This document shows, one piece after another, positions 47,001 through 59,340 of a stretch of DNA of 64,000 nucleotides (within the stretch, counting starts at the first letter, position 1; every line of letters begins with the position of its first letter). The notes under the pieces were generated by a model. That model was not told the DNA's origin. It was given only the letters and a program-made list of their open reading frames with translations, and did no database searches. The position numbers and the translations under genes were made by a program. Source of the DNA: Molanna angustata (Eukaryota; Arthropoda; Insecta; Trichoptera; Molannidae); the NCBI GenBank assembly GCA_963576475.1, contig OY754981.1, forward strand, positions 32,092,132-32,156,131. Reading direction: 5' to 3'.

Positions 47001-50000
47001 TTCCATAAATAACAAAAAAATCTTCATATGATATCACGTGTCAAAATTTTGAAAATGCTCTCGCGTTCTTTAAATCAAAATTTATCTGCTTTTTTAAAAA
47101 TATTTCATACAACATAAGCATTCTTCACTATACTGCATTAATAGTTTGTCTATCTTAACATAAAAATATACTATCGGAAGAAAATTTATATTCCTGATAG
47201 TAACATTTAGTATGAATAAAAATGTAATTAGATAAATTTCTATGTATGGAAACGTTCAGTAATTTGATTTCATGTTATAATGTAAAGAGCTTGAACATAG
47301 AACTGATTAGCTTTCCATAAATAACAAAAAAATCTTCATATGATATCACGTGTCAAAATTTTGAAAATGCTCTCGCGTTCTTTAAATCAAAATTTATCTG
47401 CTTTTTTTAAAATATTTCATACAACATAAGCATTCTTCACTATACTGCATTAATAGTTTGTTTATCTTAACATAAAAATATACTATCGGAAGAAAATTTA
47501 TATTCCTGGTAGTAACATTTAGTATGAATAAAAATGTAATTAGATAAATTTCTATGTATGGAAAAGTTCAGTAATTTGATTTCATGTTATAATGTAAAGA
47601 GCTTGAACATAGAACTGATTAGCTTTCCATAAATAACAAAAAAATTCTTCATATGATATCACCTGTCAAAATTTGGAAAATACTCTTGCGTTCTTTAAAA
47701 CAAAATTTATGTGCTTTTTTTAAAAATATTTCATACAACATAAGCATTCTTCACTATACTGCATTAATAGTTTGTCTATCTTAACATAAAAATATACTAT
47801 CGGAAGAAAATTTATATTCCTGATAGTAACATTTAGTATGAATAAAAATGAAATTAGATAAATTTCTATGTATGGAAACGTTCAGTAATTTGATTTCATG
47901 TTATAATGTAAAGAGCTTGAACATAGAACTGATTAGCTTTCCATAAATAACAAAAAAATCTTCATATGATATCACGTGTCAAAATTTTGAAAATGCTCTC
48001 GCGTTCTTTAAATCAAAATTTATCTGCTTTTTTTAAAATATTTCATACAACATAAGCATTCTTCACTATACTGCATTAATAGTTTGTTTATCTTAACATA
48101 AAAATATACTATCGGAAGAAAATTTATATTCCTGGTAGTAACATTTAGTATGAATAAAAATGAAATTAGATAAATTTCTATGTATGGAAAAGTTCAGTAA
48201 TTTGATTTCATGTTATAATGTAAAGAGCTTGAACATAGAACTGATTAGCTTTCCATAAATAACAAAAAAATTCTTCATATGATATCACCTGTCAAAATTT
48301 GGAAAATACTCTTGCGTTCTTTAAAACAAAATTAATGTGCTTTTTTTAAAAATATTTCATACAACATAAGCATTCTTCACTATACTGCATTAATAGTTTG
48401 TTTATCTTAACATAAAAATATACTATCGGAAGAAAATTTACATTCCTGATAGTAACATTTAGTATGAATAAAAATGTAATTAGATAAATTTCTATGTATG
48501 GAAAAGTTCAGTAATTTGATTTCATGTTATAATGTAAAGAGCTTGAACATAGAACTGAATAGCTTTCCATAAATAACAAAAAAAATCTTCATATGATATC
48601 ACCTGTCAAAATTTGGAAAATGCTCTCGCGTTATTTAGAACAAAATTTATCTGCTTTTTTTAAAATATTTCATACAACATAAGCATTCTTCCCTATACTG
48701 CATTAATAGTTTGTCTATCTTAACATAAAAATATACTATCGGAAGAAAATTTATATTCCTGATAGTAACATTTAGTATGAATAAAAATGTAATTAGATAA
48801 ATTTCTATGTATGGAAACGTTCAGTAATTTGATTTCATGTTATTATGTAAAGAGCTTGAACATAGAACTGATTAGCTTTCCATAAATAACAAAAAAATTC
48901 TTCATATAATATCACGTGTCAAAATTTTGAAAATGCTCTCGCGTTCTTTAAAACAAAATTTATCTGCTTTTTTTTAAATATTTCATACAACATAAGCATT
49001 CTTCACTATACTGCATTAATAGTTTGTTTATCTTAACATAAAAATATACTATCGGAAGAAAATTTATATTCCTGATAGTAACATTTAGTATGAATAAAAA
49101 TGTAATTAGATAAATTTCTATGTATGGAAACGTTCAGTAATTTGATTTCATGTTATAATGTAAAGAGCTTGAACATAGAACTGATTAGCTTTCCATAAAT
49201 AACAAAAAAATCTTCATATGATATCACGTGTCAAAATTTTGAAAATGCTCTCGCGTTCTTTAAATCAAAATTTATCTGCTTTTTTAAAAATATTTCATAC
49301 AACATAAGCATTCTTCACTATACTGCATTAATAGTTTGTCTATCTTAACATAAAAATATACTATCGGAAGAAAATTTATATTCCTGATAGTAACATTTAG
49401 TATGAATAAAAATGTAATTAGATAAATTTCTATGTATGGAAACGTTCAGTAATTTGATTTCATGTTATAATGTAAAGAGCTTGAACATAGAACTGATTAG
49501 CTTTCCATAAATAACAAAAAAATCTTCATATGATATCACGTGTCAAAATTTTGAAAATGCTCTCGCGTTCTTTAAATCAAAATTTATCTGCTTTTTTTAA
49601 AATATTTCATACAACATAAGCATTCTTCACTATACTGCATTAATAGTTTGTTTATCTTAACATAAAAATATACTATCGGAAGAAAATTTATATTCCTGGT
49701 AGTAACATTTAGTATGAATAAAAATGTAATTAGATAAATTTCTATGTATGGAAAAGTTCAGTAATTTGATTTCATGTTATAATGTAAAGAGCTTGAACAT
49801 AGAACTGATTAGCTTTCCATAAATAACAAAAAAATTCTTCATATGATATCACCTGTCAAAATTTGGAAAATACTCTTGCGTTCTTTAAAACAAAATTTAT
49901 GTGCTTTTTTTAAAAATATTTCATACAACATAAGCATTCTTCACTATACTGCATTAATAGGTTTGTCTATCTTAACATAAAAATATACTATCGGAAGAAA

Positions 50001-51343
50001 ATTTATATTCCTGATAGTAACATTTAGTATGAATAAAAATGAAATTAGATAAATTTCTATGTATGGAAACGTTCAGTAATTTGATTTCATGTTATAATGT
50101 TAAGAGCTTGAACATAGAACTGATTAGCTTTCCATAAATAACAAAAAAATTCTTCATATGATATCACCTGTCAAAATTTGGAAAATACTCTTGCGTTCTT
50201 TAAAACAAAATTTATGTGCTTTTTTTAAAAATATTTCATACAACATAAGCATTCTTCACTATACTGCATTAATAGTTTGTCTATCTTAACATAAAAATAT
50301 ACTATCGGAAGAAAATTTATATTCCTGATAGTAACATTTAGTATGAATAAAAATGAAATTAGATAAATTTCTATGTATGGAAACGTTCAGTAATTTGATT
50401 TCATGTTATAATGTAAAGAGCTTGAACATAGAACTGATTAGCTTTCCATAAATAACAAAAAAATCTTCATATGATATCACGTGTCAAAATTTTGAAAATG
50501 CTCTCGCGTTCTTTAAATCAAAATTTATCTGCTTTTTTTAAAAATATTTCATACAACATAAGCATTCTTCACTATACTGCATTAATAGTTTGTCTATCTT
50601 AACATAAAAATATACTATCGGAAGAAAATTTATATTCCTGATAGTAACATTTAGTATGAATAAAAATGAAATTAGATAAATTTCTATGTATGGAAAAGTT
50701 CAGTAATTTGATTTCATGTTATAATGTAAAGAGCTTGAACATAGAACTGATTAGCTTTCCATAAATAACAAAAAAATTCTTCATATGATATCACCTGTCA
50801 AAATTTGGAAAATACTCTTGCGTTCTTTAAAACAAAATTAATGTGCTTTTTTTAAAAATATTTCATACAACATAAGCATTCTTCACTATACTGCATTAAT
50901 AGTTTGTTTATCTTAACATAAAAATATACTATCGGAAGAAAATTTACATTCCTGATAGTAACATTTAGTATGAATAAAAATGTAATTAGATAAATTTCTA
51001 TGTATGGAAAAGTTCAGTAATTTGATTTCATGTTATAATGTAAAGAGCTTGAACATAGAACTGAATAGCTTTCCATAAATAACAAAAAAAATCTTCATAT
51101 GATATCACCTGTCAAAATTTGGAAAATGCTCTCGCGTTATTTAGAACAAAATTTATCTGCTTTTTTTAAAATATTTCATACAACATAAGCATTCTTCCCT
51201 ATACTGCATTAATAGTTTGTCTATCTTAACATAAAAATATACTATCGGAAGAAAATTTATATTCCTGATAGTAACATTTAGTATGAATAAAAATGTAATT
51301 AGATAAATTTCTATGTATGGAAACGTTCAGTAATTTGATTTCA
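41014..51343 (+). repeat. Higher-order blocks of 10, 8, 7 and 8 monomers
   Basis: The rare variant CATGTTATTATGTAAAG occurs at 41014, 44141, 46647, 48837 and 51343. The spacings of 3127, 2506, 2190 and 2506 bp equal 10, 8, 7 and 8 monomers. A one-base insertion (AATAGGTTTG) at 45261 and 49957 is 4696 bp apart, equal to the 8+7 block, so a 15-monomer segment was duplicated. Confidence 0.85.
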
Positions 51344-52239
51344 TGTTATTATGTAAAGAGCTTGAACATAGAACTGATTAGCTTTCCATAAATAACAAAA
51401 AAATTCTTCATATAATATCACGTGTCAAAATTTTGAAAATGCTCTCGCGTTCTTTAAAACAAAATTTATCTGCTTTTTTTTAAATATTTCATACAACATA
51501 AGCATTCTTCACTATACTGCATTAATAGTTTGTTTATCTTAACATAAAAATATACTATCGGAAGAAAATTTATATTCCTGATAGTAACATTTAGTATGAA
51601 TAAAAATGTAATTAGATAAATTTCTATGTATGGAAACGTTCAGTAATTTGATTTCATGTTATAATGTAAAGAGCTTGAACATAGAACTGATTAGCTTTCC
51701 ATAAATAACAAAAAAATCTTCATATGATATCACGTGTCAAAATTTTGAAAATGCTCTCGCGTTCTTTAAATCAAAATTTATCTGCTTTTTTAAAAATATT
51801 TCATACAACATAAGCATTCTTCACTATACTGCATTAATAGTTTGTCTATCTTAACATAAAAATATACTATCGGAAGAAAATTTATATTCCTGATAGTAAC
51901 ATTTAGTATGAATAAAAATGTAATTAGATAAATTTCTATGTATGGAAACGTTCAGTAATTTGATTTCATGTTATAATGTAAAGAGCTTGAACATAGAACT
52001 GATTAGCTTTCCATAAATAACAAAAAAATCTTCATATGATATCACGTGTCAAAATTTTGAAAATGCTCTCGCGTTCTTTAAATCAAAATTTATCTGCTTT
52101 TTTTAAAATATTTCATACAACATAAGCATTCTTCACTATACTGCATTAATAGTTTGTTTATCTTAACATAAAAATATACTATCGGAAGAAAATTTATATT
52201 CCTGGTAGTAACATTTAGTATGAATAAAAATGTAATTAG

Positions 52240-55200
52240 ATAAATTTCTATGTATGGAAAAGTTCAGTAATTTGATTTCATGTTATAATGTAAAGAGCTT
52301 GAACATAGAACTGATTAGCTTTCCATAAATAACAAAAAAATTCTTCATATGATATCACCTGTCAAAATTTGGAAAATACTCTTGCGTTCTTTAAAACAAA
52401 ATTTATGTGCTTTTTTTAAAAATATTTCATACAACATAAGCATTCTTCACTATACTGCATTAATAGTTTGTCTATCTTAACATAAAAATATACTATCGGA
52501 AGAAAATTTATATTCCTGATAGTAACATTTAGTATGAATAAAAATGAAATTAGATAAATTTCTATGTATGGAAACGTTCAGTAATTTGATTTCATGTTAT
52601 AATGTAAAGAGCTTGAACATAGAACTGATTAGCTTTCCATAAATAACAAAAAAATCTTCATATGATATCACGTGTCAAAATTTTGAAAATGCTCTCGCGT
52701 TCTTTAAATTAAAATTTATCTGCTTTTTTTAAAAATATTTCATACAACATAAGCATTCTTCACTATACTGCATTAATAGTTTGTCTATCTTAACATAAAA
52801 ATATACTATCGGAAGAAAATTTATATTCCTGATAGTAACATTTAGTATGAATAAAAATGAAATTAGATAAATTTCTATGTATGGAAACGTTCAGTAATTT
52901 GATTTCATGTTATAATGTAAAGAGCTTGAACATAGAACTGATTAGCTTTCCATAAATAACAAAAAAATCTTCATATGATATCACGTGTCAAAATTTTGAA
53001 AATGCTCTCGCGTTCTTTAAATCAAAATTTATCTGCTTTTTTTAAAAATATTTCATACAACATAAGCATTCTTCACTATACTGCATTAATAGTTTGTCTA
53101 TCTTAACATAAAAATATACTATCGGAAGAAAATTTATATTCCTGATAGTAACATTTAGTATGAATAAAAATGAAATTAGATAAATTTCTATGTATGGAAA
53201 AGTTCAGTAATTTGATTTCATGTTATAATGTAAAGAGCTTGAACATAGAACTGATTAGCTTTCCATAAATAACAAAAAAATTCTTCATATGATATCACCT
53301 GTCAAAATTTGGAAAATACTCTTGCGTTCTTTAAAACAAAATTTATGTGCTATTTTTAAAAATATTTCATACAACATAAGCATTCTTCACTATACTGCAT
53401 TAATAGTTTGTCTATCTTAACATAAAAATATACTATCGGAAGAAAATTTATATTCCTGATAGTAACATTTAGTATGAATAAAAATGAAATTAGATAAATT
53501 TCTATGTATGGAAACGTTCAGTAATTTGATTTCATGTTATAATGTAAAGAGCTTGAACATAGAACTGATTAGCTTTCCATAAATAACAAAAAAATCTTCA
53601 TATGATATCACGTGTCAAAATTTTGAAAATGCTCTCGCCTTCTTTAAATCAAAATTTATCTGCTTTTTTTAAAATATTTCATACAACATAAGCATTCTTC
53701 ACTATACTGCATTAATAGTTTGTTTATCTTAACATAAAAATATACTATCGGAAGAAAATTTATATTCCTGGTAGTAACATTTAGTATGAATAAAAATGTA
53801 ATTAGATAAATTTCTATGTATGGAAAAGTTCAGTAATTTGATTTCATGTTATAATGTAAAGAGCTTGAACATAGAACTGATTAGCTTTCCATAAATAACA
53901 AAAAAATTCTTCATATGATATCACCTGTCAAAATTTGGAAAATACTCTTGCGTTCTTTAAAACAAAATTTATGTGCTTTTTTTAAAAATATTTCATACAA
54001 CATAAGCATTCTTCACTATACTGCATTAATAGTTAGTCTATCTTAACATAAAAATATACTATCGGAAGAAAATTTATATTCCTGATAGTAACATTTAGTA
54101 TGAATAAAAATGAAATTAGATAAATTTCTATGTATGGAAACGTTCAGTAATTTGATTTCATGTTATAATGTAAAGAGCTTGAACATAGAACTGATTAGCT
54201 TTCCATAAATAACAAAAAAATCTTCATATGATATCACGTGTCAAAATTTTGAAAATGCTCTCGCGTTCTTTAAATCAAAATTTATCTGCTTTTTTTAAAA
54301 TATTTCATACAACATAAGCATTCTTCACTATACTGCATTAATAGTTTGTTTATCTTAACATAAAAATATACTATCGGAAGAAAATTTATATTCCTGGTAG
54401 TAACATTTAGTATGAATAAAAATGTAATTAGATAAATTTCTATGTATGGAAAAGTTCAGTAATTTGATTTCATGTTATAATGTAAAGAGCTTGAACATAG
54501 AACTGATTAGCTTTCCATAAATAACAAAAAAATTCTTCATATGATATCACCTGTCAAAATTTGGAAAATACTCTTGCGTTCTTTAAAACAAAATTTATGT
54601 GCTTTTTTTAAAAATATTTCATACAACATAAGCATTCTTCACTATACTGCATTAATAGTTTGTCTATCTTAACATAAAAATATACTATCGGAAGAAAATT
54701 TATATTCCTGATAGTAACATTTAGTATGAATAAAAATGAAATTAGATAAATTTCTATGTATGGAAACGTTCAGTAATTTGATTTCATGTTATAATGTAAA
54801 GAGCTTGAACATAGAACTGATTAGCTTTCCATAAATAACAAAAAAATCTTCATATGATATCACGTGTCAAAATTTTGAAAATGCTCTCGCGTTCTTTAAA
54901 TTAAAATTTATCTGCTTTTTTTAAAAATATTTCATACAACATAAGCATTCTTCACTATACTGCATTAATAGTTTGTCTATCTTAACATAAAAATATACTA
55001 TCGGAAGAAAATTTATATTCCTGATAGTAACATTTAGTATGAATAAAAATGAAATTAGATAAATTTCTATGTATGGAAACGTTCAGTAATTTGATTTCAT
55101 GTTATAATGTAAAGAGCTTGAACATAGAACTGATTAGCTTTCCATAAATAACAAAAAAATCTTCATATGATATCACGTGTCAAAATTTTGAAAATGCTCT

Positions 55201-56620
55201 CGCGTTCTTTAAATCAAAATTTATCTGCTTTTTTTAAAAATATTTCATACAACATAAGCATTCTTCACTATACTGCATTAATAGTTTGTCTATCTTAACA
55301 TAAAAATATACTATCGGAAGAAAATTTATATTCCTGATAGTAACATTTAGTATGAATAAAAATGAAATTAGATAAATTTCTATGTATGGAAAAGTTCAGT
55401 AATTTGATTTCATGTTATAATGTAAAGAGCTTGAACATAGAACTGATTAGCTTTCCATAAATAACAAAAAAATTCTTCATATGATATCACCTGTCAAAAT
55501 TTGGAAAATACTCTTGCGTTCTTTAAAACAAAATTTATGTGCTATTTTTAAAAATATTTCATACAACATAAGCATTCTTCACTATACTGCATTAATAGTT
55601 TGTCTATCTTAACATAAAAATATACTATCGGAAGAAAATTTATATTCCTGATAGTAACATTTAGTATGAATAAAAATGAAATTAGATAAATTTCTATGTA
55701 TGGAAACGTTCAGTAATTTGATTTCATGTTATAATGTAAAGAGCTTGAACATAGAACTGATTAGCTTTCCATAAATAACAAAAAAATCTTCATATGATAT
55801 CACGTGTCAAAATTTTGAAAATGCTCTCGCCTTCTTTAAATCAAAATTTATCTGCTTTTTTTAAAATATTTCATACAACATAAGCATTCTTCACTATACT
55901 GCATTAATAGTTTGTTTATCTTAACATAAAAATATACTATCGGAAGAAAATTTATATTCCTGGTAGTAACATTTAGTATGAATAAAAATGTAATTAGATA
56001 AATTTCTATGTATGGAAAAGTTCAGTAATTTGATTTCATGTTATAATGTAAAGAGCTTGAACATAGAACTGATTAGCTTTCCATAAATAACAAAAAAATT
56101 CTTCATATGATATCACCTGTCAAAATTTGGAAAATACTCTTGCGTTCTTTAAAACAAAATTTATGTGCTTTTTTTAAAAATATTTCATACAACATAAGCA
56201 TTCTTCACTATACTGCATTAATAGTTAGTCTATCTTAACATAAAAATATACTATCGGAAGAAAATTTATATTCCTGATAGTAACATTTAGTATGAATAAA
56301 AATGAAATTAGATAAATTTCTATGTATGGAAACGTTCAGTAATTTGATTTCATGTTATAATGTAAAGAGCTTGAACATAGAACTGATTAGCTTTCCATAA
56401 ATAACAAAAAAATCTTCATATGATATCACGTGTCAAAATTTTGAAAATGCTCTCGCGTTCTTTAAATCAAAATTTATCTGCTTTTTTTAAAATATTTCAT
56501 ACAACATAAGCATTCTTCACTATACGGCATTAATAGTTTGTCTATCTTAACATGAAAATATACTATCGTTAGAAAATTTATATTCCTGGTAGTAAAATTT
56601 AGAATGAATAAAATATTTCA
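52240..56620 (+). repeat. Two 7-monomer blocks (2192 bp) at the array's 3' side
   Basis: Private variants recur exactly 2192 bp apart: TCTTTAAATT at 52701 and 54893, GCTATTTTTA at 53349 and 55541, and AGTTAGTCTA at 54031 and 56223. This is a recent tandem duplication of seven monomers. Confidence 0.88.
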
Positions 56621-56672
56621 TTGTCAATATTTGTGGTGTGGAGAGTTTAGTGTTGGCCACAACCCACTCGTT

Positions 56673-57096
56673 TATTTTTTATTTTGAATTTATGGAATAT
56701 TGTATGGGACTCTCTTTTAACTTTTTCTCTTTTTCTATCTCTCTTGTAATCCATCTTTACGTTACTTTGTTGTTAAATGGTTATTTATATGATTTTTTTT
56801 TAATTATTTATATAACTTGGTTTCTGCATCTATATATTTTGTGTATTGTGTATTGTATGGATTTATACATAATTTTAGGCATCTCTTTTTTATATTATGT
56901 TTAATAGCTTATTTTCCAACTGTTTTTTTATGTTTCATTCTTTTTTTTAATGTTCGTACATATTATATACATCTCTTTTTGTTTTCGGTTTATAATATTA
57001 TTGTATGTATTAAACGTATTTGTTTTATTTTATTTTGTATGTAATTGTAAAAGGCTATTTAGACGTTGATGGAAGTAATATATAAATAAATAAATT
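56673..57096 (+). mobile_element. LINE 3' UTR with (AAAT)n tail, possibly of the 37.6-kb LINE
   Basis: T-rich sequence ends with GGCTATTTAGACGTTGATGG, then AAGTAATATATAAATAAATA and AATTTAAT, the form of a LINE 3' end with an AAAT tail. No LINE ORF precedes it here because repeat Y does. The LINE frame interrupted at 38080 lacks its tail, so the two pieces may be one insertion split by Y (inference). Confidence 0.45.
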
Positions 57097-57100
57097 TAAT

Positions 57101-57146
57101 GAGCCTAAGCGCTTTCGCTAGGTACAACTAGCATCTTCAGAGGCAC
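57101..57146 (-). ncRNA. Candidate hammerhead ribozyme, all core residues present
   Basis: On the minus strand: GCCT (stem I), CTGAAGA (plus positions 57134-57140), a T, GCTAG-TTGTAC-CTAGC (stem II, five pairs), GAAA (plus positions 57113-57116), GCGC (minimal stem III), UU at the cleavage position, then AGGC (stem I partner, plus positions 57102-57105). Order, core and pairing all fit a type I hammerhead. U at position 17 is allowed but not optimal. Self-cleavage is predicted, not shown. Confidence 0.7.
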
Positions 57147-57176
57147 AATTTACAATTATATATGTAGACATAAATT

Positions 57177-57222
57177 GTGCCTCTAATGATGCTAGTTGTA
57201 CCCAACGTAAGCGCTTAGGCTC
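57177..57222 (+). other. Decayed hammerhead copy in the right arm
   Basis: Same layout as the intact left-arm copy, but the core reads CTAATGA (G5 to A) and the GAAA strand reads GTAA. Stem II is also broken (GCTAG against CCAAC). It is expected to be inactive. Confidence 0.55.
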
Positions 57223-57227
57223 ATTTA

Positions 57228-57296
57228 ATTGTACTCACTGTGGATTAAAACGTGTTTTCACTTTATTTTTTAAATAAATTTAATATTTACTTTACA
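57228..57296 (-). repeat. Inverse partner of 37440-37506
   Basis: ATTGTACTCACTGTGGATTA, then AAACG and AAATAAATTTAATATTTAC, as described for the partner. It borders the foldback directly. Confidence 0.6.
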
Positions 57297-57338
57297 AAAA
57301 TATTGTGCTTGATGAGGGATTGATACGCGATAGTATGT

Positions 57339-57546
57339 ACATAACATAACATAACATAACATAACATAACATAACATAACATAACATAACATAACATAAC
57401 ATAACATAACATAACATAACATAACATAACATAACATAACATAACATAACATAACATAACATAACATAACATAACATAACATAACATAACATAACATAAC
57501 ATAACATAACATAACATAACATAACATAACATAACATAACATAACA
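57339..57546. repeat. (AACAT)n pentanucleotide microsatellite
   Basis: About 41 perfect units, 208 bp. All three minus-strand frames are open as a Met-Leu-Cys-Tyr-Val polymer, an artefact of the repeat. Confidence 0.97.
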
Positions 57547-57601
57547 TCTCAATCTATAATGCAATAACCTCAACTTAATTAACATAACATAAAATATATG
57601 A

Positions 57602-57675
57602 GTAGTGGCAGAGCGGTTAGCGCGCATGGTTAGTAATCCAGTGGTTGCGAGTTCGAATCCTGACACGACCAGCTT
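57602..57675 (+). mobile_element. tRNA-derived SINE, copy 4, head only
   Basis: GTGGCAGAGCGGTTAGCGCG (box A), AGTAATCCAG (anticodon arm) and GCGAGTTCGAATCC (box B) are present. The SINE body is absent after CACGACCAG. The weak acceptor pairing and the clear match to the other SINE heads argue against a functional tRNA gene. Confidence 0.65.
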
Positions 57676-57787
57676 CAATCTAAAATTTTTCAAAAGTAGG
57701 TACCTGTCCTCCTAGTCTCTCTTTCTCTTCCCTTCCCTAGTTGTTGTATATATGTGTGTATGTATATATGTATGTGTGTTTGAGTGT

Positions 57788-58068
<281 letters not shown>

Positions 58069-58177
58069 TTTGGCATTTTTAATTTTGTTATATTACGTTG
58101 ATGAAATGTTGTTTTGGCTCTAACACTAAAAATAATACTGTATCATTAAACTGTAAAGATAATAAATAAATAAATAA

Positions 58178-58347
58178 AATAACGAATGTGTCCTTGATTG
58201 CGACAAGTAGGTACATATACATCCTCATACATTCCCTAAATTAAGCATATCTTGTGCTTTAAGTGAACGAAATTGGTCCTGGCAGGATTCGAACTTGGGA
58301 CCGCTGGATAACCTATCCAGCGCGCTTACCGCTCGGCCAACACCCAT
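58178..58347 (-). mobile_element. tRNA-derived SINE, copy 5
   Basis: The minus strand has GTTGGCCGAGCGGTAAGCGC (box A), CTGGATAG.TTATCCAG arm, and box B CCAAGTTCGAATCC, then CAGGACCAATTTCGTTCAC. The body ends CAAGGACACATTCGTTATTT followed by an ATTT tail. The head is more diverged than in copies 2 and 6. Confidence 0.8.
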
Positions 58348-58866
58348 CTAATATTTTATTTCTTTTTGGTAGGCATTGAAATATTTTAATATCAATAGAT
58401 TGTAATTGTTTAGCATTTTTGTCTAGTCTGATATTTAGATGAAACGAAAATCTTTAGGTAGGTATAATAATTCTACTATAAATTATAATTATAAGCGACT
58501 ACAACTAGTTACTTTTGAAGTAGTCAAATATAGTCTTGATGACTATTTATAAACAATTATAATTGTTATAATAAACGGTATTCGAGTTTGTATAATAATG
58601 GGTGTTGTGTTGTATTATATAAGAAGTAGGCACAGCACATAAACATAGGTACATGTACAGTACAATCGCCCACACAATTTTATTTAGAGCTTCAAATGAT
58701 CTCTATATTGTATGTAATATTATATATTTTCTACAATAGGTACCTACCTAAACAATAAATTATAAATATTGATTGATTCAATCATTTTGTTGCGGATACG
58801 TTGGGAAAAAGACGATATCGAATATACCTAACCATTTTTTGCAAAAACTGTATATCTTAGCAATAA
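58348..58866. other. No gene recognised
   Basis: AT-rich unassigned sequence with TAGGTAGGTA-type words. Confidence 0.4.
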
Positions 58867-58930
58867 TACATACATATCAACATGCTATATACATCACGGG
58901 GTAGGCAGAGAGAACCAAACGCCATACATA
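58867..58930 (-). mobile_element. Ultra-short LINE 3' end
   Basis: ACATCACGGGGTAGGCAGAG, then AGAACCAAACGCCATACAT is the inverse of the last codons and tail of the 16.7-kb LINE. Confidence 0.6.
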
Positions 58931-59177
58931 ATATTTTCCCTTTCTTGGACTAGTACCTAATATGTTTTATTAACAATAATAATAATACATTTTATAAACT
59001 TAGTAGATACATAATTACAATTGATGCATACATAGGTATCTATTTCAAGAAACGGCAGAACACTGCAAGCATTTACAAATATGTATCTATGTACTTGTAC
59101 CTGACTGTGAATTTCCCTGTTTTTAATTAGAAGAAGTACATGATAGTATTTTAATGATTGCACGATTAAAATAACAA
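58931..59177. other. No gene recognised
   Basis: Unassigned AT-rich spacer. Confidence 0.4.
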
Positions 59178-59232
59178 AATATGTGGCGTTCGATTCTCTT
59201 TGCCTACACCGCGAGGGACATGAGGTATGTAC
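59178..59232 (+). mobile_element. Ultra-short LINE 3' end
   Basis: AATATGTGGCGTTCGATTCT, then CTTTGCCTACACCGCGAGGG and ACATGAGGTATGTACC match the MWRSVLSAYPSRDMA codons and tail. Confidence 0.65.
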
Positions 59233-59340
59233 CTAGTAATAATACCTAAAGTCAGTTAAAAGTGAATGACGAACGAGTTACAAAAAAAAATATAGAGCTA
59301 AGAGAAGGGACAAAAGTTAGTGGCAGATCAAGAAAGGAAA

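Larger units (their letters stand above)
38540..56620 (+). repeat. 313-bp satellite array, 57 monomers plus one diverged unit
   Basis: The anchor CTATCGG recurs from 39036 to 56563 at spacings of 309-314 bp (mostly 312-314), giving 57 monomers. One strongly diverged unit precedes them (about 38540-38840). A monomer contains GAACTGATTAGCTTTCCATA, TCTTCATATGATATCAC, GTCAAAATTTGGAAAATGCT, TTCATACAACATAAGCATTC and TTATATTCCTGATAGTAACA. It is strongly AT-rich and has stops in all frames, so it is non-coding. Monomer variants form higher-order repeats. The 5' edge is more diverged than the centre, the usual pattern when unequal exchange homogenises the middle of an array. Confidence 0.97.
38111..56672 (+). 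mobile_element. Repeat Y, copy c: Helentron-like element enlarged by an internal satellite
   Basis: The 5' end TTTTTTACTCTCCACACTAT, then GGGGAGAGTCATGATTTCGC matches copy d exactly in kind. The 3' end at 56630-56672 reads GTGGTGTGGAGAGTTTAGTG, then TTGGCCACAACCCACTCG, matching copies a and b. GTGTGGAGAGT is the exact inverse of the 5' ACTCTCCACAC. Everything between, apart from about 430 bp of 5' sequence, is the 313-bp satellite. The copy is thus about 18.6 kb against about 0.53 kb for copies a and b. Confidence 0.7.
57098..57230. mobile_element. Foldback element with paired hammerhead modules
   Basis: The left arm (57098-57155) and right arm (57165-57230) are inverted copies differing at a few bases (AATGAGCCTAAGCGCTT / AAGCGCTTAGGCTCATT, GTGCCTCT / AGAGGCAC). 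The minus strand of the left arm keeps the hammerhead core. The right arm has lost it. The flank 57228-57296 is the inverse of 37440-37506. The arrangement fits inverted terminal pieces of a Penelope-like element, but no RT or GIY-YIG domain is present. Confidence 0.7.

Noticed and set aside
38540..56620. CRISPR array or gene cluster in the 313-bp repeats
   Set aside because: Repeats are head-to-tail monomers without spacers, eukaryotic context, and no open frame.
57602..57675. Functional tRNA gene
   Set aside because: Box A and B are present, but acceptor pairing is poor and the same head begins other SINE copies.
57270..57693. Open frames made of Met-Leu-Cys-Tyr-Val repeats
   Set aside because: They come from the (AACAT)n repeat, which is open in all minus frames.
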